Below, in pieces: positions 5,060 through 6,452 of a stretch of DNA of 6,452 nucleotides. The position numbers were made by a program, and so were the translations under genes. The first letter of the stretch is position 1. Each line of letters starts with the position of its first letter. The notes beneath the pieces are model-generated. The model did not search any database. It saw only the letters and a program-made list of their open reading frames with translations, and was not told where the DNA came from. This stretch comes from an uncultured Chloroflexota bacterium (GTDB lineage: Bacteria > Chloroflexota > Limnocylindria > Limnocylindrales > CSP1-4). The stretch is from positions 1-6,452 of the forward strand of contig CAIYQJ010000475.1 in NCBI GenBank assembly GCA_903928275.1. Direction: 5' to 3'.

Positions 5060-6060
5060 GCGCGACGGGCGGTCGACCGACCGGGCCCGCGTGGGGCGAG
5101 GGCGCGGTCGCCGGGCGGACGCCCTCCGCCGAGGCGCCGCGGCCCACCGGCGCACCGGTCGAGCTCCTCGGCGTGTCGCGCTGGTACGGCAACGTCGTGG
5201 CGGTGAACGAGGTCTCGTTCGCGCTCGATCCCGGCATCACCGGCCTGCTGGGCCCCAACGGCGCGGGCAAGAGCACCATCCTCTCGATGATCTCGGGGCT
5301 GCTGCGGCCCTCCACCGGCACCGTGGCGATCGAGGGGCGCTCTACCTGGCGCGACCCGTCGATGTACCGGCGCGTGGGACTCGTCCCCGAACGCGAGAAC
5401 CTGCCGGGCTTCCTCACCGGGCGCGCGTTCGTGGCGTACAACGCGCGCCTCCAGGGCGTCCCGGACGCAGCGTCCGCTGCCGCGCGCGCCATCGACGAGG
5501 TGGACCTCGCCGCGTCGGCGGACCGCGCGATGGGCGGCTACTCCAAGGGGATGCGCCAGCGCATCAAGGTGGCCGCGGCGCTCGTGCACGATCCGCACGT
5601 CCTCGTCCTCGACGAGCCGTTCAACGGGATGGATCCGCGCCAGCGGCTGCACATGATGGAGCTCCTCCGGCGGATGGCCGACGAGGGGCGGGTCATCCTC
5701 TTCAGCAGCCACATCCTCGAGGAAGTGGAGCGCCTCGGCGAGAGGATCCTCGTCATCGTGGCGGGGCGCCTCGCGGCGAGCGGCGACTACCGCGAGATCC
5801 GACGGCTCATGACGGACCGCCCGCACACATTCACGATCCGCTCGTCCGACGACCGGCGGATGGCGTCCGAGCTCATGGCCGAGCCGTCGGTCTTCGGCGT
5901 GGAGGTGAGCGATCGCGGGATCATGGCGCGGACGGCCGACTTCGGCGGCTTCAGCCGGGCGATCGCACGCGTGGCCCGCGGCGCCGGCGTGAGCCTGTGG
6001 GAGGTCGTGCCCACCGACGAGTCGCTCGAGAGCGTCTTCAGCTACCTGGTGCAGCGGTGA
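5056..6060 (+). CDS. ABC-2 type transporter, ATP-binding protein (second unit)
   Basis: A 334-residue cytoplasmic ATPase. The first 33 residues are a Gly/Pro/Ala-rich extension (MSATGGRPTGPAWGEG and on) without a recognised domain, and the ABC domain begins at about VELLGVSRWYG (35-45). Motifs are Walker A GPNGAGKST (66-74, Lys72), Glu112 at the Q-loop in VPEREN, the signature YSKGMRQR (162-169), Walker B VLVLDEP (182-188, Asp186, Glu187), the D-loop NGMD (190-193) and the H-loop His219 in SSHI. The C-terminal part ends DESLESVFSYLVQR, the same kind of tail as in the first ATPase. The two ATPases differ through most of their length, so they are not a recent tandem copy. The GTG start in the GTGA overlap with the permease was chosen. 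The next in-frame GTG, at codon 40, is already inside the ABC domain. Confidence 0.93.
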   Translation: MSATGGRPTGPAWGEGAVAGRTPSAEAPRPTGAPVELLGVSRWYGNVVAVNEVSFALDPGITGLLGPNGAGKSTILSMISGLLRPSTGTVAIEGRSTWRDPSMYRRVGLVPERENLPGFLTGRAFVAYNARLQGVPDAASAAARAIDEVDLAASADRAMGGYSKGMRQRIKVAAALVHDPHVLVLDEPFNGMDPRQRLHMMELLRRMADEGRVILFSSHILEEVERLGERILVIVAGRLAASGDYREIRRLMTDRPHTFTIRSSDDRRMASELMAEPSVFGVEVSDRGIMARTADFGGFSRAIARVARGAGVSLWEVVPTDESLESVFSYLVQR

Positions 6061-6452
6061 GCGGGCGCCCGTTCTGGGCGATCGTGAGCGTCACCGTCCG
6101 GTCGCTCCTGTCACGGCGGCGAAGCCTGCTCGTCCTCCTCTTCGTGATCCTCCCGGTCCTCCTCGCCGCCTTCGCCCGCGCGGTCGGCGTGAAGGACGAC
6201 CCCAACGGGATCGCCACCGTCTTCCTCGAGACGCTCGTCGTGGTGGTCGTGCTGCCGCTCGTCGCGCTCCTGTTCGGCACCGGCGCGCTCGGCACGGAGA
6301 TCGACGACGGTACGATCGTCTACCTCCTCGCCAAGCCCATCCCGCGGTGGGAGATCGTGACCGCCAAGCTCCTCGTCGCGGAGGTCGCGACGGTGGTCCT
6401 GCTGGTGCCATCCACGTTCGTCGCCGGCATGATCCTCCTCGCCGGGGTCCCC
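6057..6452 (+). CDS. ABC-2 type transporter, permease (second unit), 3' end missing
   Basis: The frame opens with GTG in a GTGA overlap with the second ATPase gene and stays open to the window end, giving 132 residues, roughly the first half of such a permease. It starts MSGRPFWAIVSVTVRSLLSRRRS and has membrane segments near 22-42, 56-76 and 105-130. Between the last two is EIDDGTIVYLLAKPIPRWEI (81-100) followed by VTAKLL, the conserved ABC-2 cytoplasmic loop with GT, KPI.R and K. This makes the family assignment firm even though the gene is cut. It lacks the long Gly/Pro lead and the YDIGYRGYEGPRL element of the first permease, so the two permeases belong to different subgroups. It should form the second transporter with the ATPase before it. 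Substrate unknown. Confidence 0.88.
   Translation, partial: MSGRPFWAIVSVTVRSLLSRRRSLLVLLFVILPVLLAAFARAVGVKDDPNGIATVFLETLVVVVVLPLVALLFGTGALGTEIDDGTIVYLLAKPIPRWEIVTAKLLVAEVATVVLLVPSTFVAGMILLAGVP

Noticed and set aside
3539..5155. Minus-strand open frame of 538 residues
   Set aside because: Arg/Glu/Asp-rich translation of the antisense strand of clear ABC genes. This is a usual effect of high GC at third codon positions.
3159..6060. Possible recent tandem duplication of the ABC unit
   Set aside because: The two ATPases share only the family motifs and the two permeases differ in their N-terminal elements, so they are old, separate family members.
1..6452. Search for CRISPR arrays, insertion-sequence ends, tRNA genes or att sites
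   Set aside because: No regularly spaced repeats, transposase or integrase motifs, or tRNA cloverleaf-like stretches were found by eye. Base composition is even along the window.

Overview
The window is very GC-rich, with G/C-ending codons throughout, about half of the starts GTG, tight stop/start overlaps and at least two genes that look leaderless. Four proteins carry either lipoprotein signals or membrane segments typical of a cell with lipidated proteins facing an outer space. This suits a high-GC Actinomycetota or a high-GC Chloroflexota (Limnocylindria/Ellin6529-like) genome. I cannot choose between them from the sequence alone. No tRNA, rRNA, CRISPR array, transposase, integrase or phage gene was seen, so this reads as ordinary chromosomal backbone.

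Left part (2-3104): a copper-delivery and cytochrome c oxidase assembly neighbourhood. It opens with the 3' part of a caa3-type CtaG membrane protein, whose stop overlaps the start of a small lipoprotein of unknown function (760-1101). A short gene for a two-helix membrane protein lies on the opposite strand (1165-1419). A 221-base divergent spacer separates it from a SCO1/SenC-family lipoprotein with an intact CxxxC plus His copper site (1641-2501). A PCu(A)C-family copper chaperone lipoprotein follows (2571-3104). SCO and PCu(A)C proteins are known partners in building the CuA centre of cytochrome oxidase, and CtaG is needed for caa3 oxidase formation, so three of the four plus-strand genes point to one job. 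The oxidase subunits themselves are not in the window and may lie to the left.

Right part (3159 to the end): a compact operon of two successive ABC-2 type transporter units in the order ATPase, permease, ATPase, permease. All three junctions are 4-base overlaps sharing the string TGAGCG, and the last permease is cut by the window end. Substrate is unknown. Both ATPases have complete Walker A, signature, Walker B and H-loop motifs.

Regulatory signals: TANNNT boxes just upstream of the SCO gene and of the first ABC ATPase, with no Shine-Dalgarno in either leader, suggest leaderless promoters. Strong Shine-Dalgarno sites mark the minus-strand gene and the PCu(A)C gene. A GC hairpin over the PCu(A)C stop codon may separate the copper genes from the ABC operon. 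The divergent spacer holds a 16-base palindrome and a third copy of its half-site. I see no clearly new system. The most open points are the unknown lipoprotein, the small two-helix protein, and whether the ABC-2 units have any link to the copper genes.
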